NCBI RefSeq assembly: GCF_036226405.1
Contig: NZ_CP108464.1
Span: 1,426,001 to 1,490,000, forward strand
Direction of reading: 5' to 3'
Length of the DNA: 64,000 nt
Source of the DNA: Streptomyces sp. NBC_01260
GTDB lineage: Bacteria > Actinomycetota > Actinomycetes > Streptomycetales > Streptomycetaceae
This document shows, piece after piece, positions 17,947 to 28,421 of the stretch. Below the pieces are notes generated by a model. It searched no databases. It was not told the origin of the DNA and saw only the letters and a program-made list of their open reading frames with translations. Made by a program: the position numbers and the translations under genes. Position 1 is the stretch's first letter. Every line of letters begins with the position of its first letter.

Positions 17947-18657
17947 GTGGACACAGTCACGGCAGTGCGCACGGCGGCGCTGGAGCTGGAGTCGGTGAGC
18001 CGGCGCCACGGGCGGCGCGGCAGCGGCCGGGAGGCGGTCGCCCTGGACTCGGTGAGCTGCACGGTCCCGGCTGGGAGCTTCACCGCCGTGGTCGGTCCCT
18101 CGGGATCGGGCAAGAGCACGTTCCTGCAGTGCGCGGCGGGCCTGGACCGCCCGTCGTCGGGGACGGTACGGATCGCCGGCACCGATCTCGGCGGGCTCTC
18201 CGAGGCCGCGCTGACCCGGCTGCGCCGGGACCGGATCGGCTTCGTCTTCCAGTCGCACGCCCTGAACCTGGTGCCCTCGCTCAGCATCGAGGAGAACGTC
18301 GTACTGCCGCTGGTGCTGGCGGGTGCCGACCCCGGGTCCGTGCGCGTCCTGGACCGCGGGCGGCGGCTGCTGGACCGGGTCGGGCTGTCCGGCCGGGGCG
18401 GCGGCGGACCGGCGACCCTGTCGGGCGGTGAGCAGCAACGGGTCGCGGTGGCGCGGGCGTTGGTGACCGACCCCGATGTGGTCTTCGCGGACGAGCCGAC
18501 CGCTTCCCTCGACCCGGAGTCGGCGGAACTGGTCCTGGGGCTGTTGCGGGACGCGGTACGGCTCGACGGCCGCACGGTCGTGATGGTCACCCATGACCCG
18601 GTGGCGGCCGGCTGGGCCGACACCGTGCTGACCATGGACGGCGGCCGGCTGCGATGA
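17947..18657 (+). CDS. ABC transporter ATP-binding protein (MacB/LolD type)
   Basis: 236 residues from GTG 17947, preceded by GAGGGG. Complete ATPase: Walker A GPSGSGKST, Q-loop FVFQSHALN, signature LSGGEQQRVAVARAL, Walker B VVFADEPT and H-loop MVTHDP. This subclass works with FtsX-domain permeases that move lipids, peptides or drugs mechanically rather than through an import channel. The last four bases overlap the permease start (ATGA), so the two are translationally coupled. Confidence 0.96.
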   Translation: MDTVTAVRTAALELESVSRRHGRRGSGREAVALDSVSCTVPAGSFTAVVGPSGSGKSTFLQCAAGLDRPSSGTVRIAGTDLGGLSEAALTRLRRDRIGFVFQSHALNLVPSLSIEENVVLPLVLAGADPGSVRVLDRGRRLLDRVGLSGRGGGGPATLSGGEQQRVAVARALVTDPDVVFADEPTASLDPESAELVLGLLRDAVRLDGRTVVMVTHDPVAAGWADTVLTMDGGRLR

Positions 18658-21269
18658 GTGACACGAAGACGCTTCGCGCCAGTCGCGCGGGTGCCCGGGA
18701 GGACGTACGGGGCGGGATGCGGCGGGCTTCGGCGTTCCTGGCCCGGCGTTCGCTGCGGACCCACCGGCGGGCCTGGACCGCGGTGTTCGCGGCGACGGCG
18801 GCCGCGGCGGCGCTGCTCGGGGCGTTCGCCCTGGTGCTCGGCTCGCTGCTGCTGGCGCGGCCGCCGGTGGAGCGGTATGCCGGGGCCGCCGCGGTGGTGG
18901 TGGCCGATCAGCGGATCACGTACACGGCGAAGCCATGGGGCAGCGAACCGCGCACGGTCAGCGCCCACCTGCCGGAACGGGTACGGCTGGACCGTTCGGT
19001 GGTGGCGCGGGCGGCAGCGGCCGAGGGGGTGGCACGGGCGGTCGCGGACGACTCGGTCCCGGTGGTGGCCGGACACGGCACCTCGGCCGTCGGGCGCTCC
19101 TGGCCGTCCGCCGCGCTCACTCCGTACGAGCTGACGGAGGGGCGCGCGCCGAGGTCCTCGTCCGAGGTGGTCGTGGACTCCGCGCTGGCGGCCGCGAGTG
19201 GCGGGCCCGGTGGCCGGGTGACGCTCCAGGTCGACGGGGCGGCCCGGCGGTACACCGTCAGCGGGGTGGCCGGCACCGGGCACCGCGGCGGCGCGCCCGC
19301 CGTCTTCTTCACCGAGCCGCGGCTCACCCGACTGGCCGGGCACCCCGGCACGGTGGACGCGATCGGTGTCGTGGCCGAGCAGGGTGTCTCCGCGGACGCG
19401 CTGCGGGCCTCACTGGGTGAAGCCGTCGCAGGCCGCGGCGGAGGTGAGCGCGGGGTGCGGGTGCTGACCGGCGCGGAGCGGGGCGAGGCCGAGCAACTCG
19501 ACGCGCTCGGCGCACGCGGGGATCTGCTGGCGATGCTGGCGTCGATCGCCGCGACGGTCGTCATGGTCGCCCTGCTCGTGATCGCCACCACGCTCTCCCA
19601 GGCCGTCCACCAGCGGTCCGGTGAACTGGCGCTGCTGCGGGCGGTCGGGGCGACTCCCCGGCAGCTCCGGTCGGCGGTCGGCCGTGAGGCGGGCCGGGTG
19701 GCGGGCACCGCCGCGGTACTCGGCGCGGTCGGGTCCGTGCCGCTGGGGCTGCTGATGCGGGCGCTGCTGACCACCGATCCGCTGCCGCTGCCGGCCCCGG
19801 TGTGGCTGCCGCTCGCGGCGGGCGCGGCGGGCGCGCTGGTCATCACGCTCGCGGCCCGGCCGGTGGCGCTGCTCGCGGCCCGCTCCATCACCCGGCTGCG
19901 GCCCGCCGCCGCCCTGAGCGCGGCACGGGCGCCGGAGCCGGACGAACCGGGGCGGCTGCGTACGGTCCTCGGGGTGCTGCTGGTGGTCGGGGGGCTCGGT
20001 TCGGCCGGTGCGGCGACCGCGCGGGGCGGCCAGGCCGCGGCGCTCGCCGCATCGGGGGCGGCGACCTCGCTGATCATCGCGGTGGCGCTGCTCGGTCCGT
20101 GGATCGCGCGGATCTCCATGCGGGTCCTCGGCGCGCCGGCCCGGCGGGCGGGCGGGGTCAGCGGATTCCTGGCCGCCCGGTCCGCCGCCGCGCACAACCG
20201 GCGCCTCGGTGCGGCGCTGACGCCGATCGTGCTGGTCGTCGCGTTCGTCTGCGTACAGCTGACGGCGGCCACGACGCTGGAGCGGGCCGCCGACCGCCAG
20301 GCCGCGGCCGCCCTGCGGGCGGACCTGGTGGTGACCGGTCCCGCCGCCGGCATCCCGTCGGACGCGGCCGAGGCCGTGCGCGGCGCGCGCGGGGTGTCCG
20401 CCGCGACGGGCCTGCTGCGGTCGGCCGTCGTGCTCGCCCACCGCGAGACCGGCGATCCGAAACTGGACCGCTACCCGGTGCTGGGCGTCACGGCGGACCA
20501 GCTGTCCGGCACGCTCGACCCGCGGGTGACGGCGGGCGATCCGGCCGATCTCACCGGCCGGAACACGGTGGCGCTCGGCAAGGACCGGGCCGACGACCTC
20601 GGCGCGGGCGTCGGCGACACGGTGGCGCTGCGTCTCGGGGACGGTACGCGGGTACGGCTCCGGGTGGTGGCGGTGTACGAACGGTCCCTGGGGCTGGGCG
20701 AGTTCATGCTGCCCCGCGAGGCGCTGGCCGCGCATGTCTCGGCGCCGCGCGACCGGGAGATCCTGATCCGTTCGGCGAACGGCGACGCCTTGTCGGCCCT
20801 GCGGGCCGCGCTCGCGCCGTACGAAGGGGTGCGGGTCCGGGCCGCGACGGCCGACGACGTACGGATCAGTCCCTCGTCCTCGGACCAGGACGACGCCCTG
20901 ATCGTCATCGGGGTCGGTGTGATCGGCGGCTTCGCGCTGCTGGCGGTGGTCAGCACGCTGGCCCTGATCACGGTCGGCCGCCGCCCCGAGTTCCGCCTGC
21001 TGCGGCTGCTCGGCGCGGGACGCGGCCAACTGCTGCGGATGCGGGTCCTGGAGACGGGCCTGGTGACGGTGGCGGGCCTGACCATCGGCACCCTGGTCGC
21101 CGCGGTCCCGCTGCTGGCGTTCGCGCTGAGCGCGGCGGGCTCGCTGCCCTACCTGCCGCCGGTCCAGTACGGCGTGCTGGCGCTGACCGTGACGGCGGCC
21201 GCGGCGGCGGGCACGCTGTTTCCGGGGACACGGGGCGGCGCGGGCCGGAGCGGCTCCGGGGCGGGCTGA
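18654..21269 (+). CDS. FtsX-domain ABC transporter permease
   Basis: 871 residues from ATG 18654, overlapping the ATPase stop by four bases. One N-terminal span (about 45-68), a long extracytoplasmic region, then a first FtsX domain with spans near 285-405, a middle pair of spans, a second extracytoplasmic region and a C-terminal FtsX domain (spans near 755-775, 800-825, 835-855). The two-FtsX-domain layout with about ten spans is typical of actinobacterial exporters. The cargo is unknown. The divergent two-component system probably controls it. Confidence 0.93.
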   Translation: MSDTKTLRASRAGAREDVRGGMRRASAFLARRSLRTHRRAWTAVFAATAAAAALLGAFALVLGSLLLARPPVERYAGAAAVVVADQRITYTAKPWGSEPRTVSAHLPERVRLDRSVVARAAAAEGVARAVADDSVPVVAGHGTSAVGRSWPSAALTPYELTEGRAPRSSSEVVVDSALAAASGGPGGRVTLQVDGAARRYTVSGVAGTGHRGGAPAVFFTEPRLTRLAGHPGTVDAIGVVAEQGVSADALRASLGEAVAGRGGGERGVRVLTGAERGEAEQLDALGARGDLLAMLASIAATVVMVALLVIATTLSQAVHQRSGELALLRAVGATPRQLRSAVGREAGRVAGTAAVLGAVGSVPLGLLMRALLTTDPLPLPAPVWLPLAAGAAGALVITLAARPVALLAARSITRLRPAAALSAARAPEPDEPGRLRTVLGVLLVVGGLGSAGAATARGGQAAALAASGAATSLIIAVALLGPWIARISMRVLGAPARRAGGVSGFLAARSAAAHNRRLGAALTPIVLVVAFVCVQLTAATTLERAADRQAAAALRADLVVTGPAAGIPSDAAEAVRGARGVSAATGLLRSAVVLAHRETGDPKLDRYPVLGVTADQLSGTLDPRVTAGDPADLTGRNTVALGKDRADDLGAGVGDTVALRLGDGTRVRLRVVAVYERSLGLGEFMLPREALAAHVSAPRDREILIRSANGDALSALRAALAPYEGVRVRAATADDVRISPSSSDQDDALIVIGVGVIGGFALLAVVSTLALITVGRRPEFRLLRLLGAGRGQLLRMRVLETGLVTVAGLTIGTLVAAVPLLAFALSAAGSLPYLPPVQYGVLALTVTAAAAAGTLFPGTRGGAGRSGSGAG

Positions 21270-21589
21270 GGCGGGCAGGGCCGAGGCGGGCCGGAAGCCC
21301 CTGAATCAGTCTCGGACCTCTGCCTCGTGCTCTGCCGCGCTCGGGGCCGGTGGGCCCGAATCCGTGGGTGGAATACTGCCCGCAGGCGTCAACAGGGGCA
21401 GTCCATGAAGTGACTCAAGCGGGATCGGGTGCGGCAGAGCGCGGGTGTGGTGCCGCTCGCCGGAGTCGTCAAGAGCGGGAGCGTGCCTGAACAGGCGCCT
21501 CGGCTGCTCACCGCAGGTGGTCCGACGCTCCAACGGATCGGCGGGGACGGTGACCAGGTCGCACACATGACGACCGGTGCCGGGACCGG
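21270..21589. other. intergenic region, no supported gene
   Basis: 320 bases between the convergent permease and hydrolase genes. I see no convincing coding sequence, RNA or long repeat. Short open frames here lack ribosome binding sites and recognisable products. Confidence 0.5.
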
Positions 21590-22180
21590 TCATCCACGAT
21601 TGTTCGAAGACACCGCCTTGCGCGGTGCGACGGCTCGGAGCCAGTCCTCGACGGGGATCACGTCGCCCCACCGCGGGAACAGCCTTTCGGTGAGGACCCG
21701 GTGCAGCTCGGGGTCGGTGTCGAGGCAGGCGTCCACCAGGACGGTGAGGCCGAGGTCCAGGTCGACGGCCTGGCACAGCGTGGACAGCACCACACCGCTG
21801 GTGGCGATGCCGGTGACAACGAGGCTGTCGATGTCACGAGCCCTGAGCACCAGGTCGAGGTCGCTGCCGGAGAACGCGCTCCCCCGCCTCTTGGTGACCA
21901 CGATGTCGCCCTCGCGAGGAGCGACATCGTGATGGATCTCGGTACCGGCGGCACCCTCGGCGAACAGACCGTCCCGCACGGCGTTCGTGATCACCCGGTT
22001 GCGGGGGCTGACTCCCGGATCGTCCGGCCGCAAGGCGATGGCCACGTAGATCACGGGGATGCCCGCCGCACGGGCACCGTCGATCGCCCTGCTCAGGCGC
22101 GGCAGATATCCGGAGCCGTCGTCGGCGATGTCCACGATGTCCCGCTGGACGTCCATCACCAAGAGCGCGCTGTTCGCCAT
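21590..22180 (-). CDS. isochorismatase-like hydrolase lacking the catalytic cysteine
   Basis: 196 residues from ATG 22180-22178. Isochorismatase-like fold with the conserved Asp in LLVMDVQRDIV and Lys in DIVVTKRRGSAFSGSDLD. The usual TDxCV nucleophile segment reads TGIATSGVVLSTL here, so Val occupies the Cys position. The protein therefore resembles the isochorismatase/PhzD branch, or an unclassified amidase-like group, rather than nicotinamidase. It stands alone, and the substrate is unknown. Confidence 0.85.
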   Translation of the reverse strand: MANSALLVMDVQRDIVDIADDGSGYLPRLSRAIDGARAAGIPVIYVAIALRPDDPGVSPRNRVITNAVRDGLFAEGAAGTEIHHDVAPREGDIVVTKRRGSAFSGSDLDLVLRARDIDSLVVTGIATSGVVLSTLCQAVDLDLGLTVLVDACLDTDPELHRVLTERLFPRWGDVIPVEDWLRAVAPRKAVSSNNRG

Positions 22181-22322
22181 GCCTGCTGTCCTTTTCGTCA
22201 CCGGGAGGAGCAGGAGCAAGTCTGGCCGATCGGCCGGGCCGGGGCGGCGATTCCCGAGATTCCGGAGATTTCTGAGATCCCGGAGATCCGCATCGAGACC
22301 CCGGGGCTCCTCAGCCGGCGCC

Positions 22323-23249
22323 TCAGCCCGTCCCGCGCCCGAGACCCACGCGTCCCGCCGCCCCCGCCAGTGCGTCCAGCACCGGGGCGATCAGCGGATG
22401 CGCCTCCGCCCCATGGCGTACCGCCGCGAACACCCGGCGGGTCGGGGCGCTGCCGTGCACCGGGCGGACCACCACACCCGTCAGGGCCATCCCGCGCAGC
22501 GCGGATCTCGGGACCAGGGCGACTCCGGCATCCGCGCCGGCCAGTGCGACCACCGCGTGGAAGTCGTCCGAGGAGTGTTCGAGACTGGGCTCGAAGCCCG
22601 CGTACTGGCAGGCCAGGACCACCACGTCATGGCACGGGTTGCCCGGATAGGGGCCGATCCAGGTGTCCTTCGCCAGATCGGCGACCGCCACCTGCTCCTG
22701 GTCCGCCAGCCGGTGCGCCACCGGGAGCACCGCGTCGAACGGCTCCGAGTACAGCGGCACCCGGGTCAGCCGGCGGTCGTCCTCCCCCGGTGCGCCCCGG
22801 TACTCGACGGCGACGGCCACATCGACCTGGCGGTCCAGCACCATCGGGACGCTCGCGTCGCCCTCCGCGTCCTGGACCCGGACGCGGATGCCGGGTGCGG
22901 ACGCGCTGAGGGCGGCGATCGCGGGGGCGAGGACCAGGCCGATGCCGGTGGCGAACGCGGCGACCGTGACCGTACCGGCGTCACCCGCGCCGTAGGCGGC
23001 GAGCTCCGCCTCCGCCCGCTCCAGCTGGGCCAGCACCGCGTTGGTGTGGGTCAGCAGGATCTCCCCGGCGGCCGTGAGCCTGGCCCCTCGCGCGTTGCGC
23101 TCGACCAGCCGGTGCCCGGTCTCCTGCTCCAGCGCGGCCAGCTGCTGGGAGACGGCGGAGGGGGTCAGGTACAGCGCGGCGGCCGCGGCGGTCACCGTGC
23201 GGTGATCCGCCACCGCACGCAGAATGCGCAGCCGCCGTGCATCGATCAT
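22323..23249 (-). CDS. LysR-family transcriptional regulator
   Basis: 308 residues from ATG 23249-23247. The N-terminal winged HTH (RRLRILRAVADHRTVTAAAAALYLTPSAVSQQLAALEQ) is followed by a periplasmic-binding-protein-like effector domain from about residue 90. It lies 55 bases after kbl on the same strand, so it is probably co-transcribed with tdh-kbl rather than divergent from its target as LysR genes often are. It may respond to an amino-acid effector and control this operon, which is inferred from position. Confidence 0.92.
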   Translation of the reverse strand: MIDARRLRILRAVADHRTVTAAAAALYLTPSAVSQQLAALEQETGHRLVERNARGARLTAAGEILLTHTNAVLAQLERAEAELAAYGAGDAGTVTVAAFATGIGLVLAPAIAALSASAPGIRVRVQDAEGDASVPMVLDRQVDVAVAVEYRGAPGEDDRRLTRVPLYSEPFDAVLPVAHRLADQEQVAVADLAKDTWIGPYPGNPCHDVVVLACQYAGFEPSLEHSSDDFHAVVALAGADAGVALVPRSALRGMALTGVVVRPVHGSAPTRRVFAAVRHGAEAHPLIAPVLDALAGAAGRVGLGRGTG

Positions 23250-23304
23250 GTGCCCTATTGTCCCAGGTCGCGCAGGGTGTCCGGGACGCCCTGCGCGACG
23301 GGGC

Positions 23305-24498
<1,194 letters not shown>

Positions 24499-24549
24499 GA
24501 AGGTGTCTCCCAGCTGGGTACGGAAGCGGCCGGACGGGGCGGTAGGAGG

Positions 24550-25578
24550 TCAGACGGTCCAGTCGAGGATGACCTTGCCGCCGAGTCCGCTCGCCGCGTC
24601 GTCGAAGGCCGCCTCGAAGTCGCGGTAGCCGTAGCGGCCGGTGATCACGGGGGCGAGGTCGAGGCCACCCTCCAGCAGGACGGACATGGCGTACCAGGTC
24701 TCGTACATCTCCCGGCCGTAGATGCCCTTGACCGTGATCATGGAGGTGACGATCCGGGACCAGTCGACGGCGAACTCCTCGGACGGCAGTCCGAGCATCG
24801 CGATGCGGCCGCCGTGCGTCATGTTCGCGATCATGTCGCGCATCGCCTCGGGGCGGCCGGACATCTCCAGGCCGATGTCGAAGCCCTCGCGCAGTCCGAG
24901 CTCCCGCTGCCCGTCGGCGATGGTCTGCTCGCCGACGTTGAGGGCGAGGCTGACACCGACCTTGCGGGCGAGTTCCAGGCGGGCCTCGCTGACGTCGGTG
25001 ATGACGACGTTGCGGGCCCCGGCGTGCCTGGCGACGGCCGCGGCCATGATGCCGATCGGGCCGGCGCCGGTGATCAGTACGTCCTCGCCGACCAGCGGGA
25101 ACGACAGCGCGGTGTGCACGGCGTTGCCGAACGGGTCGAAGATCGCGGCGATGTCCAGGTCGACGGGGACCCGGTGCACCCACACGTTGGACGCGGGCAG
25201 CGCCACGTACTCGGCGAACGCCCCGTCGCGGCCGACGCCGAGCCCCACCGTGGAGCGGCAGAGGTGGCGGCGGCCGGCCAGGCAGTTGCGGCACTTGCCG
25301 CACACCAGGTGGCCCTCGCCGCTGACCAGGTCGCCGACGGCGATGTCCACGACGTCGGACCCGATCGAGGCGACCTCGCCGACGAACTCGTGGCCGAGGA
25401 CGAGCGGGGTGCTGATCGCCTGCTGTGCCCAGCCGTCGTAGTTGCGGATGTGCAGGTCGGTACCGCAGATGCCGGTACGGAGCACCTTGATGAGTACGTC
25501 CGAGGGACCGGTCTCCGGCTCGGGAACGTCCATCAGCCAGAGTCCCGGCTCGGCCTTCTGCTTCACGAGTGCCTTCAC
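24550..25578 (-). CDS. tdh: L-threonine 3-dehydrogenase
   Basis: 342 residues from GTG 25578-25576 with GGGAG upstream. The zinc-dependent medium-chain dehydrogenase motifs are intact: catalytic zinc Cys38 (GICGTD) and His63-Glu64 (LGHEF), structural zinc cluster CGKCRNC...C at about 97-111, and Rossmann GAGPIG for NAD. It oxidises threonine to 2-amino-3-oxobutyrate, which Kbl consumes. It is the first gene of the tdh-kbl-lysR run. Confidence 0.96.
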   Translation of the reverse strand: MKALVKQKAEPGLWLMDVPEPETGPSDVLIKVLRTGICGTDLHIRNYDGWAQQAISTPLVLGHEFVGEVASIGSDVVDIAVGDLVSGEGHLVCGKCRNCLAGRRHLCRSTVGLGVGRDGAFAEYVALPASNVWVHRVPVDLDIAAIFDPFGNAVHTALSFPLVGEDVLITGAGPIGIMAAAVARHAGARNVVITDVSEARLELARKVGVSLALNVGEQTIADGQRELGLREGFDIGLEMSGRPEAMRDMIANMTHGGRIAMLGLPSEEFAVDWSRIVTSMITVKGIYGREMYETWYAMSVLLEGGLDLAPVITGRYGYRDFEAAFDDAASGLGGKVILDWTV

Positions 25579-25894
25579 GGCTGCGGCTCCCTGTACCTGG
25601 TACGGCGTTGATCTCCCCGAGCCGGGGGCATGCCAGAGGAAGCCTGCGGCCCGGGGAGGAATGAGGGGACGGCGTGGCAGCGCGCATCGACCGGCTGCCG
25701 CGCACCATCCTGCGCCGTCGCGGACAAATCTGCCGTACCGCGCGCCCCAGGTCCATCGAGGTTTTCTTAAGCGCCGCCGCAGCTCCGCTTCACGCCCGTC
25801 GTGTGTGCGGGCCGCCGGCCAGGCGCCGGGCCGCCGGAATCCGGTTCCCTCGCCGGGCGGGCTGCTTGCGCCATCCGGCGGACATGCCGCCCTC
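25579..25894. other. tdh upstream region, no gene seen
   Basis: 316 bases that should contain the tdh promoter. No intact gene, strong palindrome or riboswitch is evident. The right edge merges into the decayed HINT-domain fragment. Confidence 0.4.
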
Positions 25895-26151
25895 GCGGGG
25901 GTACGGGTGCGGGGCTCGGGCGGCAAGCCCGCCGTGATCACGGCGACCGACGCGCACCCCTTCTGGCTGCCCGTTCAGCGGCAATGGGTGAACGCGGGGA
26001 CCATCAGGCCCGGCGACGCGCTGCGGTCGGTCTCCGGCCGGGTGCTGCCCGTCCTGTCCGTCTCGCACTTCGTGCACATGCGCACGACCCACGACCTGAC
26101 GGTCGCCGGCATCCACACCTACTACGTCGTCGCCGGCGCCTCACCCCTCCT
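25895..26151 (+). pseudogene. relic of a polymorphic-toxin HINT domain
   Basis: Reading the plus strand from about 25895 gives an uninterrupted HINT signature: [12 protein letters not shown] (25937-25972), W..AGTIRPGDALR, a short beta stretch, then DLTVAGIHTYYVVAGASP. This is the protein-splicing/auto-proteolysis domain that precedes toxin tips in secreted polymorphic toxins, where it normally ends in a PVLVHN-like motif. Here the final motif is missing and replaced by LLGSS. No start codon or upstream toxin body is present and no toxin module follows. It is a dead fragment left by transfer or deletion, joined tail to tail to the hydrolase gene. Confidence 0.75.
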
Positions 26152-26907
26152 GGGCAGCAGCTCGGCCGGCCGGCGGCCGTGCTCCGGCGGCATGGCCCTG
26201 TCCTCGGCCGCCCAGGCGACCGGCGCGGGACGGTCGAGGGTGCGCAACGCCTCCGCCCAACGCAGGAGTTCGTCCTTCGGCGGAACGCCCAGGACGTACT
26301 TCCTGAGGTCCCGGCGGATCTCCTTGGAGGTCCACAGCGGCCGGAACCAGCCGTCCATCACCTCGCCCGGCACCGGCCTCCTGGTCATCCGGCCCCAGGT
26401 CATCGGCAGCCGCCGCATCGGCTTCAGCCTGAGCAGCGTGAAGGCCGTCCTCAGGCCGCCCGGCAGCCTGGCGGAGGTGTGCAGGTTGTTGCCGGGCAGG
26501 CCGGGCGGGAAGTTGTCGAAGGCCTCGCAGGAGGTGATGACGAGCTTCCCGATCCGCTGGTCCCGGCCGTCCGCCACCAGGGCCTGTGCCCCGCCCCAGT
26601 CGTTCATCACCAGGGTGACATCGGTCAGGTCGAGCGCTTCCAGGAACTCCGCGACCAGCCGTGCGACGCCGAGGACCGACAGGTCGGCGTCGGGCCGCAT
26701 CGGACGGCGGTGACCGCCGAGCGGCAGCGTGGGGACGATGCAGCGGTGGCCGGCGCGCAGATCCGCGACCACATGGCGCCAGAGAGAGCCGTCCATGGCC
26801 ACGCCGTGCAGCAGGACCAGGACCGGGCCGTCGCCACCGGTGTCCTCGTACTCCACGACGCCCGCGGAAAGCTCCAACACGCCTGCGGAAAGCTCCGGTT
26901 CGGTCAC
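26122..26907 (-). CDS. alpha/beta hydrolase, C-terminus apparently truncated
   Basis: 261 residues from GTG 26907-26905 (upstream AGGTG; an earlier ATG at 26979 is less likely). Oxyanion motif HGVAMDGSLWR and nucleophile elbow VMNDWGGAQ place it in the haloalkane dehalogenase/epoxide hydrolase-like group with Asp nucleophile. The N-terminus repeats ELSAGV twice. The last native segment is HGRRPAELLP; the remaining nine residues are antisense reading of the HINT relic. Family members normally continue for about 25 residues and supply the catalytic His there. It is probably inactive, but the fold core is intact. Confidence 0.75.
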   Translation of the reverse strand: MTEPELSAGVLELSAGVVEYEDTGGDGPVLVLLHGVAMDGSLWRHVVADLRAGHRCIVPTLPLGGHRRPMRPDADLSVLGVARLVAEFLEALDLTDVTLVMNDWGGAQALVADGRDQRIGKLVITSCEAFDNFPPGLPGNNLHTSARLPGGLRTAFTLLRLKPMRRLPMTWGRMTRRPVPGEVMDGWFRPLWTSKEIRRDLRKYVLGVPPKDELLRWAEALRTLDRPAPVAWAAEDRAMPPEHGRRPAELLPRRGEAPATT

Positions 26908-27301
26908 CTGGCGCACCTCTCGTCGGACGGCTGCGGACGGCGGACACCGACAGGCCCGCCGCACGCCACGATCAGCCACCCCGTCTCCCCGAAGACCACC
27001 TCGATCCTATGATCGCGGGTCCGTCCGGGGCAGCGGTCGGCGAAACTGTTGCACCATCAAAACGCTTACCGTGCACGGCACTTGCCGATCCTTCCGGCTG
27101 TGGCGCACAGCGGGTACCGGTCCGCCGATCGGGTGAAGCGGCCGATCGGGTGACGCCTGCGGGAACCGGCGGCCGACCGGCACACCTGAACAGCCCCGTC
27201 CCGATGGCCGGCCCCCGGGGCCTGCTGTCCACTGGGTCCGACGGCCCGCTCGTGCGGGCGATCGCCGCCCGTGCGGGCGGCCGGATGACCGAGGAGCCCC
27301 G
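26908..27301. promoter_or_regulatory. intergenic region with 13-nt direct repeats upstream of the lipoprotein operon
   Basis: 394 bases between divergent genes. GCCGATCGGGTGA occurs twice (27124-27136 and 27141-27153) with a 17-base period, about 150 bases before the lipoprotein start. Such phased repeats can be binding sites, but no regulator is adjacent. No gene seen. Confidence 0.35.
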
Positions 27302-27895
27302 ATGAATCGCCAGACCAGGACGGCCGCAGTGCTGGCCTCCGCACTGCTGATGGCCGGCGCGGCAGCCGGGTGTTCCGGCGGCGGATCCGACAGCGGCAGC
27401 TCCAGCGGTACGGACACTAGCAGTCAGAACAGCGGCCGCCAGGTCGACGTGCCCGCCGCCGCATCCACGTCCCCCGGCGCGTCCACGTCCCCTGCCCCGA
27501 CGGTCTCCGTCAAGAAGGGCACGCACGGCAAGACGCTGGTGAACGAGAAGAACATGACGCTCTACGTGTTCGACAAGGACACCAAGAACACGTCCCTGTG
27601 CACCGCCTCCTGCGCCAAGGCATGGCCGCCGCTGCTCGACACGAAGACGCCGACGGCGGGCAGCGGTGTCGACCCGAAGCTGCTGAAGACGACCACCCGC
27701 AGCGACGGCAAGAAGCAGGTGACCTACAACGGCCACCCGCTGTACCGCTTCGACCAGGACAAGAAGGCCGGCGACGCGAAGGGCCAGGGCGTCGACGCCT
27801 TCGGTGCCAAGTGGTACGTCATCAACGCCAAGGGCGAGCAGGTCACCACCACCACGCCGACGAGTAGCAGCAGCGGCACCGGCACCGGTTACTGA
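27302..27895 (+). CDS. secreted lipoprotein with Yx(FWY)xxD repeats (COG4315/Lipoprotein_15)
   Basis: 197 residues from ATG 27302 with GAGGAG upstream. Signal peptide with lipobox ending at Cys24 (AAAGC) and a Ser/Thr/Pro linker to about 80. Two copies of the family repeat follow: LYVFDKDTKNTSLC...AWPPLL and LYRFDQDKKAGDAKG...W. The family is exported and surface-anchored; its biochemical role is not established. Two Cys (SLCTASCAKAW) may form a disulfide. First gene of a three-gene unit with a cupredoxin, which hints at copper or redox chemistry at the cell surface. Confidence 0.9.
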   Translation: MNRQTRTAAVLASALLMAGAAAGCSGGGSDSGSSSGTDTSSQNSGRQVDVPAAASTSPGASTSPAPTVSVKKGTHGKTLVNEKNMTLYVFDKDTKNTSLCTASCAKAWPPLLDTKTPTAGSGVDPKLLKTTTRSDGKKQVTYNGHPLYRFDQDKKAGDAKGQGVDAFGAKWYVINAKGEQVTTTTPTSSSSGTGTGY

Positions 27896-27932
27896 TCCCG
27901 GCCGGTCCGGCCCACGCACCCCCGGAGACGCC

Positions 27933-28379
27933 ATGCCGCTCTCGCTCCGTACCGGCCGGGCGCGGTTCGCCGCGGCCGCCGCCCTCGCCCTCTCCCTCAC
28001 GGCCCTCGCGGGCTGTTCGGACAGTGGCGGCGGGGGCGGCGGCAGCGCGTCGGCCCCCGCCACACCTCCCTCGTCGCCCTCGTCGTCGCCCGCGTCGCCC
28101 GCGTCCTCCCGGCCGCCCGCCGCCGGCCAGGTGAAGGTGAGCATCAAGGACTTCACGTTCCGGCCCGCCGATGTGACGGTCGCGCCCGGCGCCACGATCA
28201 CCGTGACCAACGACGACACCACCACGCACACGATGACGGCGACCAAGGGCAAGGTCTTCGACACCGGCGACATCGCGGCGGGCAAGTCGGCCACCTTCAC
28301 CGCTCCGTCGAAGGCCGGCGGCTACCCGTACGACTGCACGATCCATCCCTTCATGACGGGCACCCTCACCGTCAAGTGA
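27933..28379 (+). CDS. lipoprotein cupredoxin (plastocyanin/azurin-like)
   Basis: 148 residues from ATG 27933 with CGGAG upstream. Lipobox LAGC with Cys28, then a Gly/Ser/Pro linker, then a cupredoxin domain. The type-1 copper ligands are visible: His in TTTHTM, then Cys135, His138 and Met141 in YDCTIHPFM. It should bind one blue copper and move electrons, or hold copper, outside the membrane. It lies 37 bases after the repeat lipoprotein and 42 before a membrane protein. The partner oxidoreductase is not in the window. Confidence 0.92.
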   Translation: MPLSLRTGRARFAAAAALALSLTALAGCSDSGGGGGGSASAPATPPSSPSSSPASPASSRPPAAGQVKVSIKDFTFRPADVTVAPGATITVTNDDTTTHTMTATKGKVFDTGDIAAGKSATFTAPSKAGGYPYDCTIHPFMTGTLTVK

Positions 28380-28421
28380 GCCCCGGCCGCCGTCCCGGCC
28401 ACCGGCGCGAACGGAGCCGCA

